This document shows, piece after piece, positions 35,497 through 43,969 of a stretch of 64,000 nucleotides of DNA. This stretch comes from Sphingobacteriia bacterium (GTDB lineage: Bacteria > Bacteroidota > Bacteroidia > Chitinophagales > Chitinophagaceae): assembly GCA_017304675.1 (NCBI GenBank), contig JAFKLS010000020.1, positions 118,300-182,299 of the forward strand, read 5' to 3'. Below the pieces are notes generated by a model. The model was not told the origin of the DNA. It saw only the letters and a program-made list of their open reading frames with translations, and searched no databases. The position numbers and the translations under genes are program-made. Numbering within the stretch: position 1 is the stretch's first letter; each line of letters opens with the position of its first letter.

Positions 35497-36267
35497 TTAA
35501 AACTTAAGATGCCTAACTGTTAGCCCCTTATTCTTAAGTTGTTTTAAAGAATCGATGCCAATTTTCAGATGTCTTTCTACAAACTGTGCAGTTACTTTTT
35601 TATCACTTGCTTCTGTTTTAATTCCTTCCGGAATCATAGGAGAATCGCTTACCAGCAGTAAAGCACCAGTAGGAATATGATTGTAAAAACCAACCATAAA
35701 AATAGTGGCTGTTTCCATATCTATTGCGTAAGCTCTTACAGCCTGCAGTTTCTTTTTAAAATCTTCATCGTGCTCCCAAACCCTCCTGTTGGTAGTATAT
35801 ACTGTACCTGTCCAATAATCAGTTTTATAATCTCTTATTGTTGTTGATATGGCTTTCTGCAAAGCAAACGCAGGTAAGGCCGGTACTTCTGCCGGGAAAT
35901 AATCGTTGCTGGTACCTTCTCCGCGAATGGCTGCTATGGGAAGAATGAGATCGCCTATTTTGTTTCTCTTCTTCAATCCGCCGCACTTACCTAAAAATAA
36001 TACTGCCGCAGGCTCTATAGCAGAAAGAAGATCCATTACAGTAGCAGCACCAGGGCTGCCCATACCAAAATTAATAATTGTAATACCATTGGCTGTTGCA
36101 CATTGAAATGGCCTGTCTTTACCAACAACCTTTACATTATGCCATTTGGCAAACATTTCTACATAGTTACTAAAATTGGTAAGCAAAATATATTTACCAA
36201 AACTTTCCAGTTTTTCGCCTGTATAACGGGGCAGCCAGTTGTTTACAATTTCTTCTTTAGTCTTCAT
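35497..36267 (-). CDS. amn: AMP nucleosidase
   Basis: Hydrolyses AMP to adenine and ribose 5-phosphate. It is 256 residues, the short Bacteroidota form, with the nucleoside phosphorylase/MTAN fold: FGMGSPGAATVMDLL, LFLGKCGGLKKRNKIGDLIL and a YAIDMETATIFMVGF segment for purine and ribose contacts. Substrate preference between AMP and other nucleotides is by family resemblance. It is convergent with ccmB (44 bp) and divergent from the HsdR-N-like gene. Confidence 0.85.
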   Translation of the reverse strand: MKTKEEIVNNWLPRYTGEKLESFGKYILLTNFSNYVEMFAKWHNVKVVGKDRPFQCATANGITIINFGMGSPGAATVMDLLSAIEPAAVLFLGKCGGLKKRNKIGDLILPIAAIRGEGTSNDYFPAEVPALPAFALQKAISTTIRDYKTDYWTGTVYTTNRRVWEHDEDFKKKLQAVRAYAIDMETATIFMVGFYNHIPTGALLLVSDSPMIPEGIKTEASDKKVTAQFVERHLKIGIDSLKQLKNKGLTVRHLKF

Positions 36268-36302
36268 AGCTAATGCAGTTTAGGATGATTCAATTACTCT
36301 TC

Positions 36303-36310
36303 TATCTTTG
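36303..36310 (+). promoter_or_regulatory. Probable -7 promoter box for the HsdR-N-like gene
   Basis: TATCTTTG (TAnnTTTG) ends 39 nt before the ATG at 36350. A TTTA at the -33 distance is only a partial match. Confidence 0.45.
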
Positions 36311-36349
36311 AGAGCCATTCGTAAAAATAAGAAAACTTTAGCGATAAAA

Positions 36350-36775
36350 ATGATCAAAGCAATATATCCACCCCTTACTTCATTCAACATACAACAGGAA
36401 AACGGTAAAGAGCAAATTTTTGATGTTGTAAGAAAGCAATGGGTTAGGTTAACACCAGAAGAATGGGTGCGCCAAAACTTTATTCATTTTTTATTGAACA
36501 ATGCTTACCCTGCCTCTTTAATAGCTGTAGAGAAAGAAATTGTTTTGAATGATTTAAAAAAACGCTGCGATATTATTGTTTATCGTAATGGAGAACCATG
36601 GATGATTATTGAATGTAAAGAAACAAACGTACCCTTAACAGAAAAAGTGGTACACCAGGTGTTAAATTATAACCAGGCTTTGCTTGTAAAATATTTGCTC
36701 ATTACGAACGGAACGGAAACATTTGGTTTAAATACTCAAACTAAAGAAGCACTTACAACTCTTCCAATATACTAA
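36350..36775 (+). CDS. Standalone HsdR N-terminal-type nuclease domain
   Basis: A 141-residue protein resembling only the N-terminal PD-(D/E)xK nuclease domain of type I restriction HsdR (HSDR_N_2). The active site can be read as Asp74 in RCDIIVYRN and Glu88-x-Lys90 in MIIECKET, with a further Glu near 61-63 and Gln102 in the VNYNQ-like helix. No helicase, HsdM or HsdS gene lies nearby, so a restriction role is unlikely to be complete here. ATG at 36350 is preferred to a TTG at 36308. Its stop directly abuts the next convergent gene. Confidence 0.78.
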   Translation: MIKAIYPPLTSFNIQQENGKEQIFDVVRKQWVRLTPEEWVRQNFIHFLLNNAYPASLIAVEKEIVLNDLKKRCDIIVYRNGEPWMIIECKETNVPLTEKVVHQVLNYNQALLVKYLLITNGTETFGLNTQTKEALTTLPIY

Positions 36776-38212
36776 TCATTTCATGGGTGCTACCTGGCCG
36801 GCAGGTCCAACTTTATAGGCAATACCTCTTATCAGCATGCCCATTTGCAAAGCCGATAAATCAATAATATCCTCCTTTTCAAAATGTAAAGATCCTTTGG
36901 TCTGGTATGCAATGTTAATATAATCTATATGCGTACCGGTTGCACCACCGCAAATAAAAATATGAACAGGTTTATGTATCTGATTAAGTAATGTAATATC
37001 TCTTACTGCTGCCCAATTATCTGCAATCAATATTACCTCATTACAATCGCTGCACATTTCAATTGATCGTATTAAAGCTTCACAAACATTTTCAGGAGTA
37101 TCACCTCCACTGCCCTTTAGCATGGTATTTTCAATAAGCATAGCTGCTTCATGCGTGTTTGTAAAATATGCCCCATAAATGCCGCCCGTTGCATTAAGTA
37201 CTTTTTTATCATTCGGCATATCATCTCCATCATTAAAGCAGGTAATCATTTTCACCTCTTTATTATAAGGTGATTTTTGTAACCAGTTTAACAACTGAAC
37301 TGTGTACTGCGCCATGCTTAATGTTACATCTGCAACAATTAATATTTTCCTGTAACGCAGCCTTTCAAGGCTATACCATAAAGAAGAATCTGGCAACCTG
37401 AAATCATTCATTATAGCATTAGCAGGTACGCCTGCCTGTTTTGCCCGCTGTACATTGGCCACCAACACATATACACTATCTGTTTTACCACTATACTGCA
37501 AATGCTCCTGCCTGTTTAAAACAGCCATGTTTTCTAAGTATAGAGTGGAAAGCCTGAGCAAAGAATCGGTATCGCCCGATTTATTAATGGGTTTGTTTGA
37601 TATAGCTTTAATAGGAAGGCCTTTATAAAACCTGGGAGCTTCCATTTTATCTCCATGTATCACAGACCAGTTGTTTACTTTTTTAGGTTGCTGATTGGAG
37701 GCTGGTTTGTTACCTGAAGCAACAACAAATGCATCAAAAGTTTTGATCAGGTTCAATTCTTCTTCCCGCTGTATCATCGAAACAGGTTCCCTGTAATTGA
37801 TTACAAAACCATGCAGCAATTTAGAAGCGCTCTCCTGATCTTTTCCGTCTAATTGCCTGATGATATTCCATTGCGCTTTTGGGTAGTGCAACAAGTAAGG
37901 GCAGACAGTCATTAAATTATGGAGCCTACTTTTATTTAATGGCTTTAGATCCTGCGAAGAAGGGTAATCTGTAAAGAGAAGGTCTACCGATAATATTTCT
38001 TTGCCTGTAAGCCTGCACAATCCTGTTGTATCTGTAAAATAAGGTTTGCCAAAATCCATTTTTAAAAAGATACTCTTATTGCCAACAAGAGGTTGCTTAT
38101 ATTGATGCAGCAATACCAACCTGTTATCGAGCAAAGAATCTATAAACCGGTTATTTTGACTTTTACCGATAAAACAAATAGCTGTGAAAATAATAATAGA
38201 AACTCGCTGCAT
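36776..38212 (-). CDS. Secreted protein with a divergent vWA-like domain
   Basis: A 478-residue protein with a signal peptide (about 1-19). The C-terminal half is vWA-like: a Rossmann strand then DVTLSMAQYT (a MIDAS-like D-x-T-x-S, where the usual motif is D-x-S-x-S). A GSGGDTPENVCEALIRSIE region follows, then strands ending in IFICGGATG. The N-terminal half (about 25-250) I do not recognise. A metal-binding or adhesion role is possible but not shown. It abuts the convergent HsdR-N-like gene with no gap. Confidence 0.7.
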   Translation of the reverse strand: MQRVSIIIFTAICFIGKSQNNRFIDSLLDNRLVLLHQYKQPLVGNKSIFLKMDFGKPYFTDTTGLCRLTGKEILSVDLLFTDYPSSQDLKPLNKSRLHNLMTVCPYLLHYPKAQWNIIRQLDGKDQESASKLLHGFVINYREPVSMIQREEELNLIKTFDAFVVASGNKPASNQQPKKVNNWSVIHGDKMEAPRFYKGLPIKAISNKPINKSGDTDSLLRLSTLYLENMAVLNRQEHLQYSGKTDSVYVLVANVQRAKQAGVPANAIMNDFRLPDSSLWYSLERLRYRKILIVADVTLSMAQYTVQLLNWLQKSPYNKEVKMITCFNDGDDMPNDKKVLNATGGIYGAYFTNTHEAAMLIENTMLKGSGGDTPENVCEALIRSIEMCSDCNEVILIADNWAAVRDITLLNQIHKPVHIFICGGATGTHIDYINIAYQTKGSLHFEKEDIIDLSALQMGMLIRGIAYKVGPAGQVAPMK

Positions 38213-38248
38213 TACACATTGTGTTTAGTGAATATACTAACAATAACT

Positions 38249-38271
38249 AAAAAGCCCGCACAAGTGCGGGC
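38249..38271 (-). terminator. Intrinsic terminator after gdhA
   Basis: GCCCGCA pairs with TGCGGGC with a 4-nt loop, and on the minus strand TTTTT follows. It lies between the gdhA stop (38304) and the vWA-like gene's start. Confidence 0.8.
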
Positions 38272-38303
38272 CTTCATCAGTGTGTTTGCAGTACTACCTG
38301 CTG

Positions 38304-39722
38304 TTATGGGAAAATGCCCAACTCTGTATAAGATGTTGCTACTTTATTAATGGCATTTACATAAGATGCTGTTCGCATATCGGGGATATCCGGATTTGCT
38401 CTCCATATCTCCATTATTTCCCTTGTAGCGCTGATCATTGTTTCTTCTAAGCCACTGTGCACAAGGTCTACTTCTTCCGGGCCATGTAAAATAAATTGCT
38501 TTTCTTTTTCATTCACTTTTTTTCCGCTTGCTTCCTCAATTTGAGAAAGAATATGACTGTTCATATTTTCAGTGAATCTTTTTTCCATTCTGCCATAACG
38601 AACATGGCTCAGGTTCTTCAACCATTCAAAATAAGAAACGGTTACACCTCCTGCATTTAAATACATATCGGGTACTACCAATATATTTTTTGCTGCGAGA
38701 ATTTCGTCTGCTTCAGGTGTAAGAGGACCGTTAGCAGCCTCCCCTATAATTTTTGCTTTTACTTTTGGGGCATTTTCTTCGTTAATTACATTTTCTAATG
38801 CAGCAGGAATTAAAATATCGCATTCCAATTCCAATGCATCCGAGCTTTTGGCCAAGTTTGTTGCACCGGGAAAATTTAAAATAGAACCCGTTTTTTTTCT
38901 GTGTTGAAATATTTCTTCTTCATTCAAACCATCGGCATTGTAAATAGCACCTTCAAATTCTGCGATTGCTACAACTTTTGAACCATGTTCGCGGAAGAAT
39001 TTCGCTGTATGATAGCCCACATTACCCAATCCCTGAACCACTACTTTTTTATCTTCTATACCTGTTGCTAACCCAAGCTTCAGCATAACATCTTTCATAT
39101 TGCATACCTCGCGAATACCAAAGAATACACCTAATCCCGTAGCTTCTTTTCTGCCACGAACACCACCTTGAGAAATGGGTTTGCCGGTAACACAACCTGC
39201 AGCATCTATTTCGCCCGGTTTTAATGAAGCATAGGTATCTACTATCCATGCCATTTCTCTTTCTCCGGTTCCGTAATCAGGAGCCGGTACATCTATACCG
39301 GGGCCTATAAAATTCTTTTTTACCAGTTCGCTTGTATAACGGCGGGTAATCTTTTCAAGTTCATATGCGCTGTAATTACGCGGATTAATTTTAATACCAC
39401 CTTTACCACCACCAAAAGGTACGTTTACTATAGCGCATTTATAAGTCATTAAACTTGCCAATGCCATTACTTCATCCTGGTTTACAGCATCACTGAAACG
39501 GATACCACCTTTACACGGACTCTTATGCTGTGAGTGCTGTACCCTGTAAGCTTCAATTACTTCAATACGGCCATCGTCCATTTTAACAGGGAAACGCATG
39601 CTGTAAATGCTGTTACATGCTTTAATCTGTTCTAACAACCCTTTATCCCACTTTGTAAATTTCGCTGCTTTATCAAAGCTCTTTTCCACGCTCTTGAAAA
39701 AGCTGTACTGTTGATTTGACAT
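38304..39722 (-). CDS. gdhA: Glu/Leu/Phe/Val-family glutamate dehydrogenase
   Basis: A 472-residue dehydrogenase that interconverts glutamate and 2-oxoglutarate plus ammonia, probably with NAD or NADP. The dinucleotide-binding fold includes VVVQGLGNVGYHTAKFF. The substrate-binding PFGGGKGGIKINP contains the conserved Lys, and the active-site region VPAPDYGTGEREMAW carries the catalytic Asp. Cofactor specificity is not certain. ATG at 39722. It is flanked by a terminator at 38249 and a long leader upstream, so it is likely monocistronic. Confidence 0.92.
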   Translation of the reverse strand: MSNQQYSFFKSVEKSFDKAAKFTKWDKGLLEQIKACNSIYSMRFPVKMDDGRIEVIEAYRVQHSQHKSPCKGGIRFSDAVNQDEVMALASLMTYKCAIVNVPFGGGKGGIKINPRNYSAYELEKITRRYTSELVKKNFIGPGIDVPAPDYGTGEREMAWIVDTYASLKPGEIDAAGCVTGKPISQGGVRGRKEATGLGVFFGIREVCNMKDVMLKLGLATGIEDKKVVVQGLGNVGYHTAKFFREHGSKVVAIAEFEGAIYNADGLNEEEIFQHRKKTGSILNFPGATNLAKSSDALELECDILIPAALENVINEENAPKVKAKIIGEAANGPLTPEADEILAAKNILVVPDMYLNAGGVTVSYFEWLKNLSHVRYGRMEKRFTENMNSHILSQIEEASGKKVNEKEKQFILHGPEEVDLVHSGLEETMISATREIMEIWRANPDIPDMRTASYVNAINKVATSYTELGIFP

Positions 39723-39803
39723 AATTGTGTGTTTAATTTAAATATGGAGCAATCATTAAATTTTATCTGTATCTATATTGCAGCACATTGTATTCATCTT
39801 TAA

Positions 39804-39834
39804 AACCTAATTAACAGTGCTACGTTATTAGGTT
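39804..39834 (-). terminator. Possible terminator after ccmD
   Basis: AACCTAAT(t)AAC pairs with GTTATTAGGTT, 11 bp with one bulged T, and TTTTAAAG follows on the minus strand. It lies downstream of the ccmC-ccmD pair and upstream of gdhA. The short T-run makes it a weak call; it could instead be a leader structure. Confidence 0.4.
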
Positions 39835-39916
39835 GGTTTATGTTAACGAGATTCAGGCCAAAAAATGTGGTTAATAAACCCAACTTCAGATCAACCAATA
39901 AATAGCCTGATTTCTT

Positions 39917-40132
39917 CTAATCATTATTTTTTTCCAGCCTGGAAATTTTTCTGTCTAAACTGAACACATAACCAAAAAGGCCCAATACAATTACAATTAC
40001 AACAATCATTACCACATAAATTTTGCCATTACTTTTCATTACCTCTGTTTCGGTGGTTTGTTGGGCAAAAACAATATTGCTTAATAAGAACATTATAAAG
40101 CAAGCCAGCAATCTCTTTATTTGTTTATGCAT
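39917..40132 (-). CDS. ccmD: CcmD-like small membrane protein
   Basis: A 71-residue protein with an N-terminal signal-like helix (about 6-24) and one transmembrane helix (about 37-57), followed by a charged tail LDRKISRLEKN. This size and layout match CcmD, which stabilises CcmABC in cytochrome c maturation. It overlaps the end of ccmC by 8 bp (ATGCATAA), so translation is coupled. The family is poorly conserved in sequence; the call depends mostly on position. Confidence 0.7.
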   Translation of the reverse strand: MHKQIKRLLACFIMFLLSNIVFAQQTTETEVMKSNGKIYVVMIVVIVIVLGLFGYVFSLDRKISRLEKNND

Positions 40133-40805
40133 TTTGTAATTTTTTTTCTGCTATCAATTGAACCCTGATTCTTAAAGTGGCCACCCAAACGCCTAAAAGG
40201 GTCCATCCTATAACGGCGGGCCAAAAAACACTTTTAATGTGCCAGTCTGAATCTTTTGGATTTAATCCCGGATTACCCTCACTGCCTTGTCCACCGGGGT
40301 GTAACGATTCTACCAATCTTGGCAATATCCATAATGTTGGAAACAACATGAAAAACGCAAACACATTGTATACTGCACCAATCCTTGCTTTTTTCTCATC
40401 GTCGTTAAGGCTTCCTCTTAAAACAAAATAAGCAAGGTAAATTAAAATTGCAATGGCGGCCCCGTTTTGTTTGGCATCTCCGCTCCACCATGCCCCCCAT
40501 TGCGATCTGGCCCAAACTGCGCCGGTTATTAACCCCAATAAGCCGAATACAACACCTGTTCTGGCATATTCTAACGAATAAATATCGTATATGGATTGGT
40601 GATCTCTTAAATATTTGATGGCATACCATAATGAAGTAAAAAATAAAACCATCATGCCAAACCACATTGGTACGTGAAAAAAGATATTCCTGATGCTGTG
40701 CTGCAAAGGTACTCCCGGAGGGTTGGGAACCTTAACCAGGAATCCCATTATACTGGTGTACATCAATAAAATAAAAGCCAATAGTTTCCACCAAGTTTTA
40801 TGCAT
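40125..40805 (-). CDS. ccmC: Cytochrome c maturation protein CcmC
   Basis: CcmC is a heme-handling inner-membrane protein of the CcsA/CcmC superfamily that loads heme onto CcmE. The 226-residue protein has about six helices and the heme-binding WWSGDAKQNG inside the tryptophan-rich QWGAWWSGD segment. Conserved His residues are in FHVPMWFGMMV and near the C-terminus (HPGGQGSEGN region). Start ATG at 40805. It is followed by ccmD with an 8-bp overlap; ccmB is 5 kb away with tdk, and ccmA is not seen. Confidence 0.9.
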   Translation of the reverse strand: MHKTWWKLLAFILLMYTSIMGFLVKVPNPPGVPLQHSIRNIFFHVPMWFGMMVLFFTSLWYAIKYLRDHQSIYDIYSLEYARTGVVFGLLGLITGAVWARSQWGAWWSGDAKQNGAAIAILIYLAYFVLRGSLNDDEKKARIGAVYNVFAFFMLFPTLWILPRLVESLHPGGQGSEGNPGLNPKDSDWHIKSVFWPAVIGWTLLGVWVATLRIRVQLIAEKKLQNA

Positions 40806-40920
40806 GGTTAATCTTTTAAGCTAACAATTGTTCGTGGCGGCAAAATTAGGGCAAAGCAACCCATGAAAGTTATTAATGTGTAAAAATAACATTTAACATA
40901 CATGCATTGATGTTGTTATA

Positions 40921-40950
40921 AAACAAGAGCCGGTAAAACACCGGCCCTTG
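40921..40950 (-). terminator. Intrinsic terminator after the Pmp3-family gene
   Basis: An 11-bp stem (CAAGAGCCGGT / ACCGGCCCTTG, one mismatch) with a 5-nt loop. On the minus strand TTGTTTTAT follows. It lies 18 bp after the stop of the Pmp3-family gene. Confidence 0.75.
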
Positions 40951-40968
40951 ATAAAGGGTGTTTAGTTT

Positions 40969-41385
40969 CTACAGAATAACAATTAATGCATAAATAATTC
41001 CCGGCAGCCAAAAGAACAAAGAAAGTAAGAGGCTAATCCAAAATTTTGTGTTGATCTCATGCTCGTGAAGGTAAACCGCTAAAGGAGGCAATAAAATAGC
41101 CAAGATTACCAGTAATACTTTATCAACCTCCTGGTTGTTTGAAGCCGCATTGCTCTTAAGCCATGATTTGTTTTGCTTCCATATCTTCCGGGCCTCTTTT
41201 ATCCTTGCCTTTTTTTCTGCATGCGATAAAGCATTAAAGGTTTTAATAGCATCGTTGGCTATCATTTTGTCTGATACTGTAGCAGGAATAGTGGGGTCAA
41301 CCACCGGAACAGAAGGTAATACAACTGCATTCGCTACATTCATTACCAAGAAAGCTACTGCTAATAGAGTTATAATTTTTTTCAT
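40969..41385 (-). CDS. YqaE/Pmp3-family membrane protein with an N-terminal extension
   Basis: A 138-residue protein. The last about 50 residues match the Pmp3 (UPF0057) module of two helices: VLLVILAILLPPLAVYL, then WISLLLSLFFWLPGIIYALI. Normal Pmp3 proteins are only about 52 residues; here a signal-like helix (about 3-20) and a Lys-rich helical linker (KTFNALSHAEKKARIKEAR) precede it. Pmp3 proteins are linked to membrane potential and salt stress in other organisms; the role here is unknown. Single gene with its own terminator. Confidence 0.85.
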   Translation of the reverse strand: MKKIITLLAVAFLVMNVANAVVLPSVPVVDPTIPATVSDKMIANDAIKTFNALSHAEKKARIKEARKIWKQNKSWLKSNAASNNQEVDKVLLVILAILLPPLAVYLHEHEINTKFWISLLLSLFFWLPGIIYALIVIL

Positions 41386-41439
41386 AAGGGTTCTTATTGG
41401 TTTATAATTGTAAGTTAATTAAAAAAACAATAGAAACCA

Positions 41440-42474
41440 TTACCATTCTGCCCTTGCAGTGGGGCTTATATCTAATGTTGAAAATTCCTGGTTAAGGAAT
41501 TTGTAATGAGCTGTAATGGCTATCATGGCTGCATTATCCGTGCAATATTCAAACTTTGGGATAAAAGTACGCCAGCCCAAATTTTTGCCTGTTTCGGTTA
41601 AAGCATTTCTTAACCCGCTGTTCGCACTTACCCCGCCGGCAATGCAAACATTTTTTACTCCTGTTTCTTTAACCGCTTTTTTTAACTTCTTAAGTAGAAT
41701 CTGAATAATGGTGTGTTGAACCGATGCACAAAGATCCTGTAAATGCTGTTGAACAAATTCAGTGTTTTGTTTTTGCAGGAAATATAAAACAGAAGTTTTT
41801 AATCCGCTGAATGAAAAGTTAAGTCCCGGTATCTGGGGCTCAGCAAACTTAAATGCCTGCGGGTTGCCTTCTTTAGCATACTTATCTATCAGCGGGCCTC
41901 CGGGATATGGCAGCCCTAACAACTTGGCTGTTTTATCGAATGCTTCACCTGCGGCATCATCAATCGTTTCTCCAATCACTTTTAAATCTAACGGAGAATT
42001 TGCCAGAACAATCTGTGTATGCCCTCCGCTTACAGTTAAACATAAAAAAGGAAAATCAGGCTTATCCTGTTCATTAATCAAATTAGCCAAAACATGAGCC
42101 TGCATATGATGCACGGCAATTAAAGGTTTATTAAGTGCCAGCGCCAGCGATTTTGCAAACTGTGCTCCAACCAATAAGCTACCAATAAGACCCGGAGCCT
42201 GCGTAAAAGCAATAGCATCTATATGTGCAAGATCAATACCGGCCTGTTTAATGGCAGCATCTGCAACAGGTACAATATTTTGCATGTGTGCCCTGCTGGC
42301 CAGTTCGGGCACCACGCCACCATATTGTTCATGTACTTTTTGGTTGGCTATAAAATTGGATAAAATTTTACCATCTACACAAACAGATGCAGAAGTTTCG
42401 TCGCAAGATGATTCTATTGCTAATATGGTTACAGGTTTCAAATTATCAATTTCAGGTGTGCAAATGTAACCCAT
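41440..42474 (-). CDS. tsaD: tRNA N6-threonylcarbamoyladenosine transferase TsaD
   Basis: TsaD transfers the threonylcarbamoyl group to A37 of ANN-decoding tRNAs together with TsaB and TsaE. The 344-residue protein has the ASKHA fold with ILAIESSCDETSASV, the metal-binding VHHMQAHVLA near 125-135, and VSGGHTQIVL and GGPLIDKYA segments. The C-terminal AGGVSANSGLRNAL is also typical. ATG at 42474 gives about a 15-residue N-terminal extension, which may be real or may mean that the start lies slightly inside. Confidence 0.95.
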   Translation of the reverse strand: MGYICTPEIDNLKPVTILAIESSCDETSASVCVDGKILSNFIANQKVHEQYGGVVPELASRAHMQNIVPVADAAIKQAGIDLAHIDAIAFTQAPGLIGSLLVGAQFAKSLALALNKPLIAVHHMQAHVLANLINEQDKPDFPFLCLTVSGGHTQIVLANSPLDLKVIGETIDDAAGEAFDKTAKLLGLPYPGGPLIDKYAKEGNPQAFKFAEPQIPGLNFSFSGLKTSVLYFLQKQNTEFVQQHLQDLCASVQHTIIQILLKKLKKAVKETGVKNVCIAGGVSANSGLRNALTETGKNLGWRTFIPKFEYCTDNAAMIAITAHYKFLNQEFSTLDISPTARAEW

Positions 42475-42515
42475 ACGGGTAATTTACATGTACAAGAGGT
42501 AATCTAATCTTTATG

Positions 42516-43766
42516 CTATTTTGTTCTTATAGCCACAACAGGATCCATACGTGCAGCAATAGAAGCAGGGATAATGCCCGATAAAACACCTAATACAATA
42601 CAGATAGATAAAGCCAGAACAATAATTCGCGGAGCAATAAATATTGGAAAAGGTAAAGTAGAGCTTAATACCATTGTTAAAATCCAAACAAAGAAAAGCC
42701 CCATTAATCCACCTAAAATACATAAGAATGCACTTTCTAACAGGAACTCGGTTAATATGGTAGATTTTTTTGCACCAATTGCTTTTTTCAACCCTATCTG
42801 GCTGGTTCTTTCCCTTACGGTAACGAACATAATATTGGCCACACCAAACGCCCCTACCACAAGGCTAAGCCCTGCAATAAACCAACCCCCCAAACTAATA
42901 TTGGCAAATAAGCTGCTTACAGATTCTCCAAACAGTTGAATATCGTTTAATGCAAAATCATCGTCCTGTTTAGGGCTTAGTTTTCTGATTTGCCTGAAAT
43001 AACCCCTGATCTCGTCTATTACAGCCTGCTTGGGAATATTATCTTTTCCTTCAACAATAATGATGTTGTTGCCAGATCTTTCCGGATCGAAAAGCGATAC
43101 AAAATATTTATAGGAAGCAAGAATGCAATTATCAAACTGGAAGCCGATTTGTTCGTTTCCTCTTTTTTCAATCAATCCAACAACATTCATCTTTTTACCG
43201 TTGATGGATATTTCTTTTCCTACACAATTTTCAGCCACTCCAAAAAGGTTTTCGGCCTGTGTATATCCCAGTACGCATACAGGGCTTCCGTATACAAATT
43301 CTGCATCGGTAATATACCGGCCTTCCGATATTTTAAGGTCTTGTATTTTATAAAAATCTTCACTGGCACCATAAAAAGGTACATTCTGTAATTCGTTGTC
43401 TTTATATGCTGCCTTTACAGAGTTTGCCAAAAAGAAAGCCACATGTTCGGCCTGTTTCATGTTATCTTTCAAAAAAACCATGTGTGCATATTTAATAGAG
43501 GGCCTCTTATAATACTTCCACCAGGGATAATTGCCGCCGGATTCACTATAATCAAATTTATCTACCCAGATTGTATTTGTACCAAGTGCTTTTATTTGAG
43601 ATTGCACATTGGCCTCCAGGCTGTCTACCGTTGCCAGAACCCCAATAATACAAAAGATGCCAATGGTAATGCCAAACAATGAAAGAAAGGTGCGCAGCTT
43701 ATTAACCCTTAATTCCTGTAAGGCCATTTTAAAGCTATTCCAAAGTATGCTTAGCAGTTTAAACAT
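42516..43766 (-). CDS. MacB/FtsX-type ABC transporter permease
   Basis: A 416-residue permease. An N-terminal helix (about 25-45) is followed by a periplasmic MacB-type core (about 50-270) and three C-terminal helices of the FtsX domain. The region RERTSQIGLKKAIGAKKSTIL is the conserved coupling loop of MacB. An ATPase partner is not adjacent. Substrates of MacB-type pumps range from antibiotics to lipoproteins; nothing here tells which. A TACATTTG box lies only 4 nt upstream of the ATG. Confidence 0.88.
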   Translation of the reverse strand: MFKLLSILWNSFKMALQELRVNKLRTFLSLFGITIGIFCIIGVLATVDSLEANVQSQIKALGTNTIWVDKFDYSESGGNYPWWKYYKRPSIKYAHMVFLKDNMKQAEHVAFFLANSVKAAYKDNELQNVPFYGASEDFYKIQDLKISEGRYITDAEFVYGSPVCVLGYTQAENLFGVAENCVGKEISINGKKMNVVGLIEKRGNEQIGFQFDNCILASYKYFVSLFDPERSGNNIIIVEGKDNIPKQAVIDEIRGYFRQIRKLSPKQDDDFALNDIQLFGESVSSLFANISLGGWFIAGLSLVVGAFGVANIMFVTVRERTSQIGLKKAIGAKKSTILTEFLLESAFLCILGGLMGLFFVWILTMVLSSTLPFPIFIAPRIIVLALSICIVLGVLSGIIPASIAARMDPVVAIRTK

Positions 43767-43770
43767 ATTT

Positions 43771-43778
43771 CAAATGTA
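43771..43778 (-). promoter_or_regulatory. Possible -7 box of the permease gene
   Basis: On the minus strand TACATTTG (TAnnTTTG) ends 4 nt before the permease ATG at 43766. If used, transcription would start at or after the start codon, so it would be a leaderless mRNA or the box is coincidental. Confidence 0.35.
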
Positions 43779-43931
43779 AGTTGTTATAGTACAAAAAGTA
43801 TTTTTTAGGTAAATAGTTTGATGAGTGGATTTTTTTATGTTACCCGTTCTTAACTGTTTACTTCATGAATATCCGTGATAACGTTAGCGTAAAAATTTTA
43901 TAAGCAATATGAAAGGCATTGCTTTATAATT

Positions 43932-43939
43932 TACTTTTG
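43932..43939 (+). promoter_or_regulatory. Probable -7 promoter box for sdhCAB
   Basis: TACTTTTG matches TAnnTTTG and ends 30 nt before the sdhC ATG. No clear -33 TTG at the right distance. Confidence 0.45.
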
Positions 43940-43969
43940 CGGAAATTATTTCAACCACAATTTCGCTAT

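Noticed and set aside
36308..36349. TTG start giving a longer HsdR-N-like protein
   Set aside because: The ATG at 36350 gives a family-like N-terminus, and the TTG overlaps the -7 box.
39723..39916. Possible tRNA or riboswitch in the gap upstream of gdhA
   Set aside because: No cloverleaf and no known aptamer pattern; the one hairpin is treated as a weak terminator or leader structure.
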